A stretch of 64,000 nt of DNA from Trichosporon coremiiforme. Lineage: Eukaryota; Basidiomycota; Tremellomycetes; Trichosporonales; Trichosporonaceae. Positions within the stretch are counted from its first letter, which is position 1; each line of letters opens with the position of its first letter. The DNA is taken from positions 682,001 through 746,000 of the forward strand of contig BCJJ01000018.1 in the NCBI GenBank assembly GCA_039545355.1. Direction: 5' to 3'. The translations under genes and the position numbers were made by a program. The notes below the pieces were generated by a model. The model was not told where the DNA came from. It did no database searches and was given only the letters and a program-made list of their open reading frames with translations. Positions 10,911 to 22,306 of the stretch are shown here, one piece after another.

Positions 10911-12527
10911 ATGCCGCGCCGTCGCCGCGTTGTCGTTCGCGAGGACCGCGAGCTCCCTCCCATGCCCCTGCAGAGGTAAGTTAGACGCGCACCTACCGAT
11001 GGATGGGCGCGAGACATCCAGACACTGACCGCCGGCAGACAACGTGCGCGCTCCTTCAAGTTTTTCCTGTACGTGTTTCCGACGGCGCTCGTCACGATCT
11101 TCTTCTACTTCTTCGCCCTCGATTCCCGCTCGCCTGGCCTTCTCATCGGCTCCCTCATCTGCGCGTCCGGACTGTGTGAGTTTTTCGTCCTCCCACCTCG
11201 GCTAAGATGTCTCGCTGACTGGATCCCACAGTGCTCAGCCTCCGCGCACACGAAGAGTTTCCCTTCAACCGTCGCAAGGTTATCAAGCTCCGGGCATGGG
11301 CCAATCTTCAGATGCATGTGCGCGAGGGTCTTGGTGTGGTGAGTTTCGCAAAATAGGCGACGTACTCTCTCGTAAGGGGGAGGATGTCAGCGTTCGCCGG
11401 ATGACATGTATCGAGAATGCTGACAACGTAGGCGCAAGTCGCGATCACCAGCAATCCGGCGCTGAACCACGCGCCCACGACCCCATCGCTGCACAATGTC
11501 CCCATGAGCCCCTTGCAGGAGAATGACGCTCTGCCGGATGAGTCCGTGGTTGCGAGTGACCCGGGAGAAGCGGATCTGCGAACAGAGGAGTTCCTCGGCC
11601 TCCTCGCCGGCTTCCCGATTGCCCTGCAGCATCATCTCCTGGGCACACGCGCCCTCCCCCAGCCGCCTCTGTGTGACCTCTTGCCCGCCGATTACCTATC
11701 CAGCCTGAAACGCACCGACTCGCGTGTCCGTTTCGCAGAGGAGCACTCGGGTCCTAGCGGGTCGGGCAACCCGATCGCGAAGAGTGCGAAGCCGAACGGC
11801 GACACCAACACGAACGGCACAGCCCCTGGCGCAGCGACACACAGTGACGAGGAGTCGGACGGCAAGGAGGAGACGACAGGCAAGGAGGAGGTGCCTGCGC
11901 CCGTGAAGAAGTCGAATCTGCACGCCCCGTACCCCGCCCACCTGCCTCTGTCTCTCCTGCGGCTTCTGGAAGCGTATGTCGCTGGCTTCGCACAGCGCCC
12001 GGTAGAGAAGGGTGGTTGGACGCCTCTGCAGACGGAGCGAGCAATTGACGCCATCAAGGGCTTGAACGCCGCTCTCACGGAGGCAGAGTCAATCTACAAT
12101 GGTGAGTTGAAGGCGCTCCTAGTTTGAACTAACATCAGCGCCGGACCCGGTTGTAAGCTTGACGCTGTGCGCGTATCTGTTCGTGCTCAGCATCCTCTGC
12201 TTCATCGCGCTGTACATGCCGCCCCTCGTGTCTCTGATGACGTTCGGTCTGATCGCCGCCGCGTTCCCACCGGCGTTCAGTCGTGCAACGACTGGCCCGA
12301 GTCCCTCCTGTGAGTTAATCTCCCGAAGCCTCCGCTAACTCTCAGCCTCGACGCACCCCCTGACACACGAGACGCGCATGATGCTGAACGAGTCGATCGA
12401 CAACTGCCCTGCGCTCGCGACATACTACCGCAACCGCATTGCGGTGCGCGCGGGCGTGGATGCACCCGAGGTCGTCGACCTCGACAAGCGCGCGCGCAGG
12501 CGGGACATTTGGCTCCCGACGTTCTGA
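10911..12527 (+). CDS. Bestrophin-like (UPF0187 type) membrane protein
   Basis: Six exons: 10911-10975, 11039-11175, 11232-11338, 11432-12101, 12139-12309 and 12346-12527, with introns of 63, 56, 93, 37 and 36 nt; the product is 443 aa. A basic N-terminus is followed by two hydrophobic segments (about 27-47 and 53-70), a long cytosolic-type region and a hydrophobic pair near 333-372. The stretch FPIALQHHLLG with DLLP after it, and AESIYNAPDPV before the second pair, resemble the fungal bestrophin-like/UPF0187 pattern of putative anion channels. The classic bestrophin motifs near the N-terminus are not obvious, so the family call is tentative. A Ser/Asp/Glu-rich insert with little order lies near residues 185-235. 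Confidence 0.6.
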
Positions 12528-12782
12528 TTGTGTCTCGGACGTGTCCAGTTGTAATCGCCCCGCCTCTGCCCTGTGTTGTATAAGTCGTTCCGTCGCGACG
12601 CCTGTCTCTCATCTGTTATCTTATGTAGGGTTAATTTACGGCCTAAGATGTATCCTCCTAACAATAAGTGCTGCGGTACGAAAAGGGCAGCAGTCTTCAG
12701 TGCTCCTGCACCAAACGCTGAAATTCCTGGCGGTCTGGACATGTACGGCGCCGGAGAGGACGATCAGCTATCAGCTAGCTTC

Positions 12783-12875
12783 GCCTTCTTAGTTCAGTGG
12801 CTAGAATTTTCCACTAGTAGTGTCTCTTCGAGTCTTGCTATGGAACGGTCACCCGTTCGATTCGGGTAGAAGGCA
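12783..12875 (+). tRNA. tRNA-Thr (anticodon AGT) with an intron
   Basis: The acceptor strands GCCTTCT and AGAAGGC pair perfectly. The D-arm is GTTC/GAAT with GG in its loop. The anticodon stem is TTCCA/TGGAA with loop CT-AGT-A, so the anticodon is at 12816-12818. An intron of about 20 nt follows A37. The T-arm is ACCCG TTCGATT CGGGT and the discriminator is A. A37 next to an ANN-codon anticodon is normal for threonine. Confidence 0.93.
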
Positions 12876-12880
12876 TTCCC

Positions 12881-12885
12881 TTTTT
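12881..12885 (+). terminator. RNA polymerase III terminator of tRNA-Thr
   Basis: A run of five T begins 5 nt after the discriminator base, the usual eukaryotic Pol III stop. Confidence 0.8.
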
Positions 12886-13327
12886 CTATCTCTTTGCTCG
12901 CAGAGTGTCATGTTTGTTTATTGTTGTTTCTCTTGCAGAGAATAGTAGTCGTGAAGGGGTCAGATGTGACGCTGTGGCAGCTCATGCGAAAGATTAGCGC
13001 CTCTGACGACGTGGTGCCTGGTACAAAGTGACGCTAGTCAGTGGCTTGAAGTGCTGGCCGGCTCATGAGAGAAGAGCCGGCGACGTCGGGACAGGGTTTC
13101 AGCTGCACCGCCCGATCCGGTAGACACCCGTATCGTCTCTCGGCCTCCTCAACATTGCTCTTTCGCCTTTCCATTATTCGCAATCTCGACGACAGCACAT
13201 ATCGTATTAGATACCAGCATTCCGACTGTGACTTGAAGTGTGGCCGAAATCAAAGTTCGAGCAATCTTTCGCCACCCGCCCAAGTCCGAGTGAGGGGTGT
13301 GACATCACCCCGATCGTCCCTCGTCCA
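12886..13327. other. Spacer upstream of the uncharacterised gene
   Basis: About 440 bp between the tRNA terminator and the next start. The frame of the downstream gene is open back to 13238, so translation might begin earlier than 13328. No other feature is seen. Confidence 0.5.
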
Positions 13328-14824
13328 ATGTCATTCCGCGCGCTGCCGCCCGTTGCGCCGCAACGCGCTCATGTCTCTTCCTCGCCATCGCGTTTTTCCG
13401 CCCTCGCATCACAGCACGCCATGTCCTCGCCCCGCAGCGTGAATGGCGCCTCGCACCTCTCAGCCACTCCGCCCGGCTCGTCCAGCCTCTCCGCGTCGCC
13501 AAGCGGGCCATTCCGGGGCTCGCCGCTGACGCCGTTATCACCTGCGTCCCTGTCGTCGGGCTCGACGGCGCGCTCGAACCGACCCACAAGATCCTCATCA
13601 CCGGTTCTGCTACATCCTCTGCCGCCAACAACGGCACTGGAGCGGGAGAGCAGGGCCGAGAGCGAGCTGGAACTCCAGCGGCAAACGGAACAGGCCAGGC
13701 GGGAGAGATTGCTCGCCGAAGCGTTGCAGGACCAGCGGCACGAGGTCGAGCGCATCGCGGCCCGGAGCGAGAGGGGGCTCTGGGCACAGGAACAGCGGCA
13801 GAAGGTGAGACGGCAGGACTCTTCCTCGGCCCCGGCGGCGTCGGAACCCACGATGGCCTTCACGCGCCCGCCCCAGGCGTACGAGCTGTACAAGGCCATT
13901 GACAAGCGTGACATTGAGTTTGTGTCGCGCGTCAGAGACCACTGCTTCAACATGCTGCTGCAGAAGAATGCGGCAGAGTTCCCCATCATCTATGCCGCGA
14001 GGATTGGGCCGAGTCATCGGGATATCGTCATCATGCTCGTTGGAGCGTTCTCGAGGTGCGTCTGATGGAAACAGGCAGGAGCAGTAGACAGAGCTGACAA
14101 CAGATACGTCAACAACCTGGACGAGGAGCAGTTCAAGGAGAAGGAAGTGCAGAACACTCTGAAGATGCTGCGCACGAACGTGAGTTGCACAAGCATTCTG
14201 CACGACAACTAACGCCGCAGCTCAAGATGGCGATCGACAACGCCCTCCTGCCCGCGCAACAGTCGCACCTCCTCTCGTCCTACTTACAGGTCCTAATCAT
14301 GTCCGAAGGCGACTCCTGGGTCCACAGGGCGTCGCACGAAGTGGGGCTGCTCATGCGCTCTGAGCGCAGCACGCCAGCCGCCGAGGCCGAAGACCGCGTA
14401 CGGAGGTTCAGCACGCGCGAGCTACGCGGCGTGCCCGGGGGCGTGAACGAGGTCGAGGAGTACATCGCCAATGCCGCCGTTGACCTTGTGATTCTGGCCG
14501 CGTGGGGGGTGGCTGCCGGTCAGATTGGTGCGGAGCCGTTGCCCGTGAGTTTTCTTCAGAGAGTTCTGCACAGAGTTTGCACAGCTGAGAGTACCTGTGA
14601 GTGAAGCTGACGCCCAGACGTACACATTTGCGCGAGACTTGAGGACGTGGACACTGTTCATGGAGGCCATGGAGGAGAATAGGGCAAAGCTGCCGCGCGT
14701 GAACCGGCGCACGCGCCAGATTCTCGACGTGCTCAAGGAGAAGGCGGGAGACAGCCGGATCGGCGTGCAGGCTCGTCTGAGAGCTATACGCGAGGCGATC
14801 GACCGTAAACCCGATTCTCCGTAG
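13328..14824 (+). CDS. Unrecognised fungal protein with Ser-rich N-terminus and helical C-terminus
   Basis: Exons are 13328-14055, 14104-14179, 14221-14544 and 14618-14824, with introns of 48, 41 and 73 nt; the product is 444 aa. Residues 1-100 are Ser/Pro-rich and probably disordered. About 105-160 is a charged coiled coil (ELELQRQTEQARRERL). From about 178 to the end it is helical and well ordered, with AYELYKAIDKRDIEFVSRVRD and FPIIYAARIGPSHRDIVIM, loosely like an ankyrin or TPR-type array. No catalytic motif is visible. The start at MSFRALPP is a choice; MWPKSK at 13238 is in frame. The whole gene shows the coding bias of its neighbours, so I regard it as real but cannot assign a function. 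Confidence 0.75.
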
Positions 14825-14967
14825 CTGTAGTCGAACGGTCATCTTTGGCAGTAGAGGTAGTGTCAGTTGTATGCTATGACATAGTCTAAACTAGTTGTAC
14901 ATATGCGGGCGATCCAGCGTTTGCTGACACGCGATCGCGCTTCCGCTTTTGGCTTGGGCATTGGGGT

Positions 14968-16546
14968 CTACTTCTTCGTCGCGACCCAGAAGGCACACTG
15001 ATGTCAGCTCGTCAAGGCGACACAATAGCTTACGTTGTAGATGTGCTCGAGCATGCTGTCGGGGATGCCCGTGTAAGGCGAGTGGATCATGTGTTCGTCC
15101 TGGAGGTCAGCTCATCGGCGTGACTTGCAGAGCTCACCTTGATCTCAAACCCGACCAGACCGGCGAGCTCCTTCACCTCGTCGAGACTGAGCTCGATCGA
15201 GCCGATGCCGTTGCGCGGTGCCGAGTTCTCAAAGTGCCATAGGAGCGGGCCTGGCGTGAGCTACAGTGACCAGCCACAAAGCTGCCATCCATTCACTCCT
15301 CCGCCCGCACTGTTAGTCACTCACCAACGTTGATCCACACGCCGCCCTCCTCAAGCAGACCGTGAATGATGCGCATGTAATTGAGCACGCTGCGGGCCGT
15401 GTCGATGAAGAAGCAGGTGACGACGGCGCTCCACCGCCCGCGCTGGTTGACGCGGCCAGCTTCCTCGTCGTCGCTCTCGGAACCGGACGACTGCGGCGTG
15501 AACCAGTGCGTCGGGCCGTAAATCTCCTCGAAGTCGCCGGCGACGAGCGAGAAGTTGCCCGGAGTGATGCCCGCTAAGATATCGGCTGGTACGACATCGG
15601 GCACACGCACAGAACGCAGCAGGTGATTGCCCGTCGACTGGTGGTTAGACCACGAGTGCAGGTAGGGGAACAGGATGTGCTCCTCAGCCGTTGTAGTCCT
15701 GCCTAGTCAGCTTTTGCTGCTTCGACTTGAAGCTGAGCACTCACTGGTTCAGCGCAAAGTGACTCGCAATCAGCATGTACGTGCTAAACTCATTTCCCTG
15801 GGCCCAGAACCCGCGCGCGGCGATCTCCATCGCCAGTCGGCCCAGACCACAGCCGGGCACCAGGACCTTCTTCTCACCGCGGGTCGAGACATCGGGAAAG
15901 TGCGCCTCGAGCGCTTCGAGAAGAGGTTTGTAGCATGCTTCGCGCTCAGAAGCGCCCTCCTTCGTCCAGTCGCGCACAAAGGAGCGCAGCGTGGAGCGCA
16001 CCTTGTCTTGCTGGTTGTCACGGACAGTGTGCGACGCCTTCGGTTTCGGGTTCGCCGGAGAAGGTGCTGCAAGCTCGCCGTCGCTGTCGCTGCGGGAGGG
16101 GGAGTGCTCCGCAACATCGTGCGAGTGATCATGGCCATGGGAGTGAGAGTGTGCGTGATTGTGGTGGTCGTGGGCGTGGTCGTGCGAGTGGGCGGAGGCG
16201 GCGGTGTCGTCATCGCCCCCAGCCAGCATATCAGCGAACACTGGATCCTGGATCATGAGATCGATGAACTCTGAGTTCCTGGGATCAGCTAGCAGCACGG
16301 GAAGAATGAGCCTACCTCCTGATTCCCTCGTCAACAGCCTCGAGCTTTTCGCGGTAGCCGATCGCGTCATACAGCTGCTTCTGGTCATCAGGCAGGGAAA
16401 GGAAGGCGAGCCGGCGGCTGTTGTTCGCCGAGAGCTGGTGATTAGCTAAAGGGAGCGTCGAGGGAGCTCACGTGGTACTGCATGTAGCCATCGAAGGCTT
16501 TTAAGATGTCTCGCCAGTGCTGGCGCTCCTCCGGTGAGTCGGCCAT
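14968..16546 (-). CDS. Carnosine N-methyltransferase homologue (CARNMT1/N2227 family)
   Basis: Seven exons: 16546-16472, 16434-16316, 16278-15745, 15698-15325, 15250-15138, 15099-15034 and 14997-14968, with introns of 37, 37, 46, 74, 38 and 36 nt; the product is 436 aa. Family signatures are intact: PGCGLGRLAMEIA (SAM site, about 204-216), GNEFSTYML, VTCFFIDTA, GGVWINVGPLLWHF across a junction, and GFEI near the end. In animals the enzyme makes anserine from carnosine, while yeast YNL092W also methylates histidine-containing substrates, so the fungal substrate is uncertain. A strikingly His/Asp-rich insert at about 91-117 (HDHAHDHHNHAH...) could bind metal. It is divergent from LCB1, 359 bp away. 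Confidence 0.93.
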
Positions 16547-16905
16547 CGCTGTGTTGGTGGTGGTGTTGTTGTCAGCTCGTCAGACGAGCCGGGCGCGCTC
16601 AGGTGGTCAACCTCCACCGCGAAGTCAACCCTAAGCCGCTTAGGCACGCGCCGACGCGCTGGTAGAAGAAGTGCAGGTACGGAGATTGGGATAACGCCGA
16701 GCCGGTGGCGGGACCTATTTGGCGCTGAGTGGTGAGCGGGCGCCGCACTGCAGGGCCAGGGTGGCTAGGCTGGCCGTGGACCGCCTGGCAAGAAGTTGAA
16801 CCCTGGCTGTGCGTGTGTGCGGACGCGATCATCACCAACCGGACCAGTCCAGACACTTGGAAAGACAACACTTACTCATCGCGTCGGACGTCACACCACA
16901 CCGCC
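16547..16905. promoter_or_regulatory. Divergent promoter between the methyltransferase gene and LCB1
   Basis: This 359-bp spacer between two divergent starts must carry both promoters. No TATA box or recognisable operator is obvious. Confidence 0.5.
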
Positions 16906-18610
16906 ATGTCGTCCGTCGTCGAAGCCGCCGCCGCCGCGACCGCCCGCGCGGCCGACTCCAGCCCCGACATCTCCCCCGTCCTCCTCCCCTTCATCTCCCT
17001 CCTCTCCTCCTACCTCACCCAGCTCACGGAGCTCTTCCACCGCATCCCTGGCTCCCCCATCATCCTCCGCTACATCAAGAGCAGTTACCAGAATGATCCC
17101 TACCGCTCCCTCCTCGAGGTCCTGCTGCTGGCCTACGCCATCCGCACGCTACTCATGGGCCGCACACGCGGTGAGGGTGCCGAGGGAGCGCTCAAGCTGT
17201 CTGAGAAGGTGCGTCGACCACAATAGCTAGCACACCCGACTCGGTCAGGGTTCAGCTCAGCCGCTCAGCCACGGTCCCACTAACGCGGCACAGGAGGTCG
17301 ACGAGCTCATCGATGACTGGCAGCCGGTGCCGCTGATCAACGACCTGAGCGAGCTCGAGAGCAAGACGCTCGACTCAATCCCGACAATCTACGGACACAA
17401 CGGTGTGCACGCCAAGGTCACCCCGGGCGGAAAGCCGGTGCTGAACTTGGCGGTGACGGACTGGCTCGGATTCATGGAGAACGACCACATCAAGGACGTT
17501 GCTATCGGAACGCTTCGCGAGTACGGTGTCGGTTCGTGTGGACCGATGGGTTTCTACGGTACGATCGACGTGCACACTGCATTTGAGCGTGACGTCGCCG
17601 ACTTCCTGGACACGGAGAGCGCGATCATCTACTCGCAGAGCTTCCTCACGACCTCGTCTGTTATTCCGGCCTTTGCTAAGCGTGGCGACATCATCATTGC
17701 GGACCGCGGCGTCAACTTTGCCATCCATAAGGGTCTGCAGCTTTCGCGTTCAACTATCCGATGGTACGCGCACGGCGACATGGAGGACCTCGAGCGCGTG
17801 CTCACCTCGGTTCAGCGCGAATTGAAGCGCAAGGGCGGCAAGCTCACCAAGCGTTTCATCGTTACTGAGGGCATCTTCGAGAACGACGGCATGATGTCGG
17901 ACCTGCCGCGCATCTGCGAGCTCAAGAACAAGTTCAAGTACCGCCTCATCCTCGACGAGTCCATGTCTTTCGGTATGGTCGGCAAGCACGGCCGTGGTAT
18001 CACTGAGTTCTACGGCGTGCCTGCGGACGAGGTTGAGATTCTGGTTGGCTCCATGGCGAACTCGCTCGGTGCCGGTGGTGGCTTCTGCGCTGGCTCGCAC
18101 CACGCTGTTGCGCACCAGCGTATCAACTCTGCTGCGTCCGTCTTCTCGGCCGCGCTCCCGGCAATGCACGCGACCGTGTCCTCGGCGGCGGTCAAGATGA
18201 TGGAGGAGAACGCGAGCCTGATCCCGACGCTGCAGGAGAACATTCGTGCGTTCCGCTCGCAGCTCGCCAAGCTGGAGCCGTCGTCTCCGTTCGCCGAGAA
18301 GCGCAACGGCGACAACCCCGACGCGCTCATCTCGATCCCGTCGCACCCGGACTCGGCGCTCGTCCACATCTTCCTCATCAAGCCCCCCGGCTCGCTCGAG
18401 CAGGAGGAGGACCTGCTGCAGGAGATTGTCAACGAGGCGCTCGCCAACGGTGTCCTCGTCACACGCGCCCGCCGTCTCCGCGGACAGGAGATCTTCGACC
18501 CCGAGCCTTCGCTCAAGGTCTGCATCTCGGCCCTGCCGTCCAAGAAGGAGATGGAGCGTGCGGGCAAGGTCCTCCGGGACGCCATCATCAAGGTTGCGGG
18601 CAAGCGATGA
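16906..18610 (+). CDS. LCB1: Serine palmitoyltransferase subunit 1
   Basis: Exons are 16906-17208 and 17294-18610 with an 85-nt intron; the product is 539 aa. It is an alpha-oxoamine synthase-fold protein with an N-terminal membrane-associated segment (about 20-100) and the LCB1 signature GSCGPMGFYGT, whose Cys corresponds to the residue mutated in human HSAN1. The PLP-lysine motif of the catalytic partner is absent: GSMANSLGAGGGFC is found where LCB2 has a lysine, as expected for the non-catalytic LCB1 subunit. LDESMSFGMVGKHGRG is conserved. With LCB2 it condenses serine and palmitoyl-CoA in the ER, the first step of sphingolipid synthesis. The 100-residue N-terminal exon is enriched in Ala and Ser. 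Confidence 0.96.
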
Positions 18611-18820
18611 GCGTGCGCGCGTCCATCCCACGCTGCACCGCAACGTTAGAGTCATCACCACATACAGTCAACTATAATTACAAACCACGTAGGGTCTATG
18701 CAGTTGCATGCAGAGCTATTTTCCTCTATTCATCATATAATGGGAAACCAAAAAACGCGAGTCTAATGTGTGTGCGTGACTATGGGACAACGCACGGGTC
18801 TACAGAGTTGGAAACCGTTT

Positions 18821-20745
18821 CTAAGGGGCAAGCGAGGTCTGGCGGACAGGGATGCCGTCGCGCTTGAGCTCGTCCTTGACCTCATCGATGCCGACCTCGC
18901 CGCGGTGGAAGATACCCGCAGCGAGGGCGGCCTCGACGCCCGTCTTCTCAAACACCTCCTCAAAGTCCTTGGGGCTTCCGGCGCCCGACGACGCAACAAC
19001 AGGGATGGACACAGCGTCACGGACGAGCTTGATGAGGTCGAGGTCGAAGCCCTTGCCGGAGCCGTCGCGGTCGACAGAGTTGAGCAGAATCTCGCCGGCG
19101 CCGAGACGCTCGACGCCGCGCGCGAGCTGCACCACGTCAATGTCGCGCACGGCGCGTCCGCCGCTGATCGTGCACTGGTACCACCACGCCTTGCCCTGCT
19201 CCTCAGGCTTGGTGCGCGTCGTGGCCGTCTCGCCCGTGACGAGACAAGGACGGTGCGCCTCGGGCACGCTCTGGAGCCAGTTCGTCTCGGTCGTGTCGTA
19301 GTAGACCCGCTTGGGGTCGATGGACACGACGACCGCCTGCGAGCCGTAGCCCTTGGCGATCGTCTCGATGCCCGTCTTGCCCGTCAGCGCGGGCTCGCCC
19401 TTGGCCTCGCGCGCAAGCATGTCCTCGACATTGAGCACGGCCTCGGAGCCAATCGACACCTTGTCGGCGCCAGCGCGGAAGTAGGCGCCGGCGACCTCGA
19501 GCGCGGAGCGCGCAGTTCCGTCGGGGTCGACCGTGTCCTTGATGCCGCCGCCGACGGTGAGGGGCACGAAGACCGTGCCGGCCGAAGCGCGGACGACGTC
19601 GAGCATGGGCTGGTCCTGCAGCGCAGAGGAGCGGAAGGAGGTGATGTTGAGGAAACACACCTCGTCAGCTCCGGCAACGTAGTACCTCCGCGCGAGCTCG
19701 ACGGGCTTGCCGAGGTTGCGCACGCCGGCACCCTCGTCCTTCTCGCGCACGTCGTACTGGTCGCCCTTGGTCACGACGAGGTCGCCGGCGTCGTTGGAGC
19801 GCACGTCGAGACACGCGACGATACGCGCCGTGAGACCAGTGCCGGCGGCACGCTCGGGGCGGGGGTCGGCCGAGATCCACTCCGAGGCGGGGCGGGGGGG
19901 GGGGGGGGGGGGGGGGGCCGAGACGGCAGAAATGGGGGCCGCGAGCCAGCGGCGCAGCGTCTCGAGTCCGGCCGGGCCGGACTTCTCAGGGTGGAACTGG
20001 GTACCGAAGACATTGCCCATACGCACGGAGGAGACAAAGGTCTGCTTGCCGTACCGGGACAGGGTGTGGGCGGCCTCGCGGACGGACTCCTCTCCCGGCT
20101 GGCCCAGGAGGGCAGCGTAGGAGTGCACGAAGTAGTAGTCCTCCTCGGGCACGACGAGGGCGTCCTTGTCCGCCGCAATGTCGGCGTACGCGCCCCAGGC
20201 GCCATTCCAGCCCATGTGGGGCACGCTCTTCGTGCCGCCCTCGGTGTCGAACTTGGTGATCGGGTACGGGATAACGTTGAGGCCCTTCTCGTCGGGAGCC
20301 TCGGTCGAGCCGGCGAAGAGGACCTGCATGCCGATGCAGATACCGAAGTACGGCTTGCCGCTTCGGATGTACTGCAGCAGAGGCTCGAAGACGCCCCGTT
20401 CCTTCAGGCCGCGGGCGGCTTGGTGGAACGAGCCGACACCGGGGAAGATGAGCTTCTGGTCTCGTTAGCTGGGAGCTCGGCCGAGACTGATAGCTGTGCT
20501 AGGGACTCTGTGTTTTGCAGGAACGGAGAGAGCAATACGCTGAGGCTGCACTAGAACTTTCACTCGCTCCGCATGCAGTGACTCACCTCGGCCTTGTCAA
20601 AGTCCTCGACGCTCTTGATCCACTCGAACTCGTATCCGAGGCGCTCGATCGAATTGGCGAGCGAGCGCACGTTGCCCGCTCCGTAGTCGAGCACGTAAAG
20701 TTTCGGCCTAGCCTGGTTGTCCTGTGAGGTCTGTGATGTCGCCAT
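18821..20745 (-). CDS. HIS7: Imidazole glycerol phosphate synthase, fused HisH-HisF
   Basis: Exons are 20745-20587 and 20455-18821 with a 131-nt intron; the product is 597 aa. Residues 1-225 are the class I glutaminase: YGAGNVRS, FPGVGSF, the nucleophile Cys93 in GICIGMQ, and the His208/Glu210 pair in FHPEKSG. Residues about 255-597 are the HisF (beta/alpha)8 barrel: ACLDVR, GDQYDV, PLTVGGGI, SIDPKR and LLNSVDRDG. The enzyme makes imidazole glycerol phosphate and AICAR, at the junction of histidine and purine synthesis. The linker contains eight Pro in a row coded by an uninterrupted 24-nt C tract (G on the plus strand). Confidence 0.96.
19894..19917. repeat. Mononucleotide tract of 24 G (24 C on the HIS7 coding strand)
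   Basis: The plus strand reads G at every position from 19894 to 19917, after GGGGC. It codes eight Pro in the HIS7 inter-domain linker. At this length a multiple of three keeps the gene in frame. Such tracts are prone to slippage in cells and to length errors in sequencing. Confidence 0.95.
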
Positions 20746-21173
20746 GGTGAGTGGTGTTATGGTGTGTTGCAGTGCAACAGCTAACTCAGCAATGAACGAA
20801 GGCTGCCCGACCCAGCCCTGCCGGCCCGACTCGCGGCAGGCCGAAATCTCTGACTTTTGAGTCGACCGCCGCAAGCTGCCGCTGCGGGAGCAAATTGTTG
20901 ACTCAGCTGCCGAGGCTGGGAGTACTGGAGACTGGGATCGAGTCCGCCAGAAGGCAAGCCATGCACTGTCCGACGCACACTGGTGGGCATGCACGATACA
21001 AAGGACCTCTGCCAGCAGGACAAGCAACACGAGGCGAGATGCATACACGAGCGAATGTAACCATATGAAATAAGTCTACGTCTGTACCACTGCAGATAGG
21101 CGAAGTCAAGAGTCCTGCGAACGTGAATCGGGCAACTGGGTATCGAAGCAAGCAGCATGCGGAATGAAGGCGT
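20746..21173. promoter_or_regulatory. HIS7 upstream region
   Basis: This 428-bp spacer lies between the HIS7 start and the 3' end of the peroxiredoxin gene. TGACTC, the core of a Gcn4-type site (TGACTCA), occurs at 20899-20904 as TTGACTCAGC, which fits general amino-acid control of a histidine gene. The site call is by motif only. Confidence 0.5.
20898..20905. promoter_or_regulatory. Candidate Gcn4-type site TTGACTCA upstream of HIS7
   Basis: TGACTCA matches the AP-1/Gcn4 consensus and lies about 155 bp upstream of the HIS7 ATG. Amino-acid synthesis genes carry such sites in many fungi. A 7-mer can occur by chance, so this is a suggestion from position and motif. Confidence 0.45.
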
Positions 21174-22306
21174 TTAGTCGTCCTTGTGATGCGCCTTGAT
21201 GAACTTGAGCACGTTTCCGGGGCTGTAATGTTAGCTGACTCTCAATGTTCCAGCTTACTCGTCGGCCGGCTTGACGCGGAAGGCGATGTCGACGAGCTCG
21301 CCGGTACCCTTCTCGAAGATGAAGTGGGAGCGGTTCGTGCTGTGTGTCAGATACCAGACGAAGAACCATCTCACTTGTTCGGCTGAACAAACGCTCCGAG
21401 CCTGCTTTGTCAGCTGAGCCACCTTGAGTCAGCTCACTTCTTGATCAGCTGGCTCTGCGGGTCGCACAGCAGCCGGTAGTTCAGGTTCTTCTTGTTGATC
21501 CACTGCGGTTAGCTTGTTGGGTGGAGACTGACCAGCAGCTGTGTAGGCGGCCGGCTGGACATTGAGCTGAGGTATTGGCTCACCTTCTGCTGCGCTGTCG
21601 GCTTGTCCTTGCTGAGACCATACACGTCGTACCCGAGCGCGGCGATCTCGTCGTGCGCGTCGCGGAAACCACACGCCTGATTTGTGCATCCTGGTGTGTC
21701 CGCCTGAATGTTAGCTTGAGGAGATGGTCTGCACAGCTGCCATCACACTCTCATTCGGGTACAGCCTTTGTGTCCCGATGGGCAGATGTACAGCATACGT
21801 GGTGACGCGAGGATGAGGTGTTGACGCGACTGCGCGCAGTCGCAGTCGCAGTCACACCAAAGCACGCCGATCTCGACTCACCCTAGGGTAGAGGAACAGC
21901 ACGACGCCCCGTCCGCCTTCCGTCAGCGAGCTGACGTCGACGTCTTCCTCCGTGTTGTCCTGCAGCGTGATCTTGGGCAGCGTCTGGCCCAGCTTCAGCG
22001 GACCCTTGGAGTTGGTCGCGGCCTTCTTCTTCTCCGTCTTGGCTCCCTCCTCGGCCTCTCCGTTGGCCGCCTTGCTCAAGCTCGACCGCGCTGATCGCTT
22101 AGACTCCTCCTTCTCCTTTGCGTCCTTGGACGCCTTCTTCGTGGAGGCAGACTTGCCGTTGGCAGTCTTCGTGCTCGCCGCCTTCGAGCTGTCGGCGGTG
22201 GCCTGGGGTTAGCTTGGGCAGGACTCCAACAGCATACCTTCGGGCCAGCAGAGGCAGCGGCGACGCGTGCGCTGCGCCGGGTCGCGGGGGTCTCGGATTT
22301 GGGCAT
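21174..22306 (-). CDS. PrxQ/BCP-type peroxiredoxin (Dot5-like)
   Basis: Seven exons: 22306-22238, 22202-21882, 21703-21584, 21502-21438, 21401-21375, 21339-21259 and 21222-21174; the introns are 35, 178, 81, 36, 35 and 36 nt, and exon 5 is only 27 nt. The product is 243 aa. An N-terminal extension of about 85 residues, very rich in Ala, Lys, Ser and Glu, looks like a nuclear basic tail, as in yeast Dot5. The thioredoxin-fold domain has LYPR, then TPGCTNQACGFRD with peroxidatic Cys136 and resolving Cys141 in the CxxxxC spacing typical of PrxQ. GLSKD and SHFIFEKG follow. It should reduce alkyl and hydrogen peroxides using thioredoxin. Confidence 0.93.

Noticed and set aside
18770..20554. 594-codon plus-strand frame opposite HIS7
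   Set aside because: It is the antisense shadow of a well-conserved enzyme and crosses the 24-G tract as poly-Gly.
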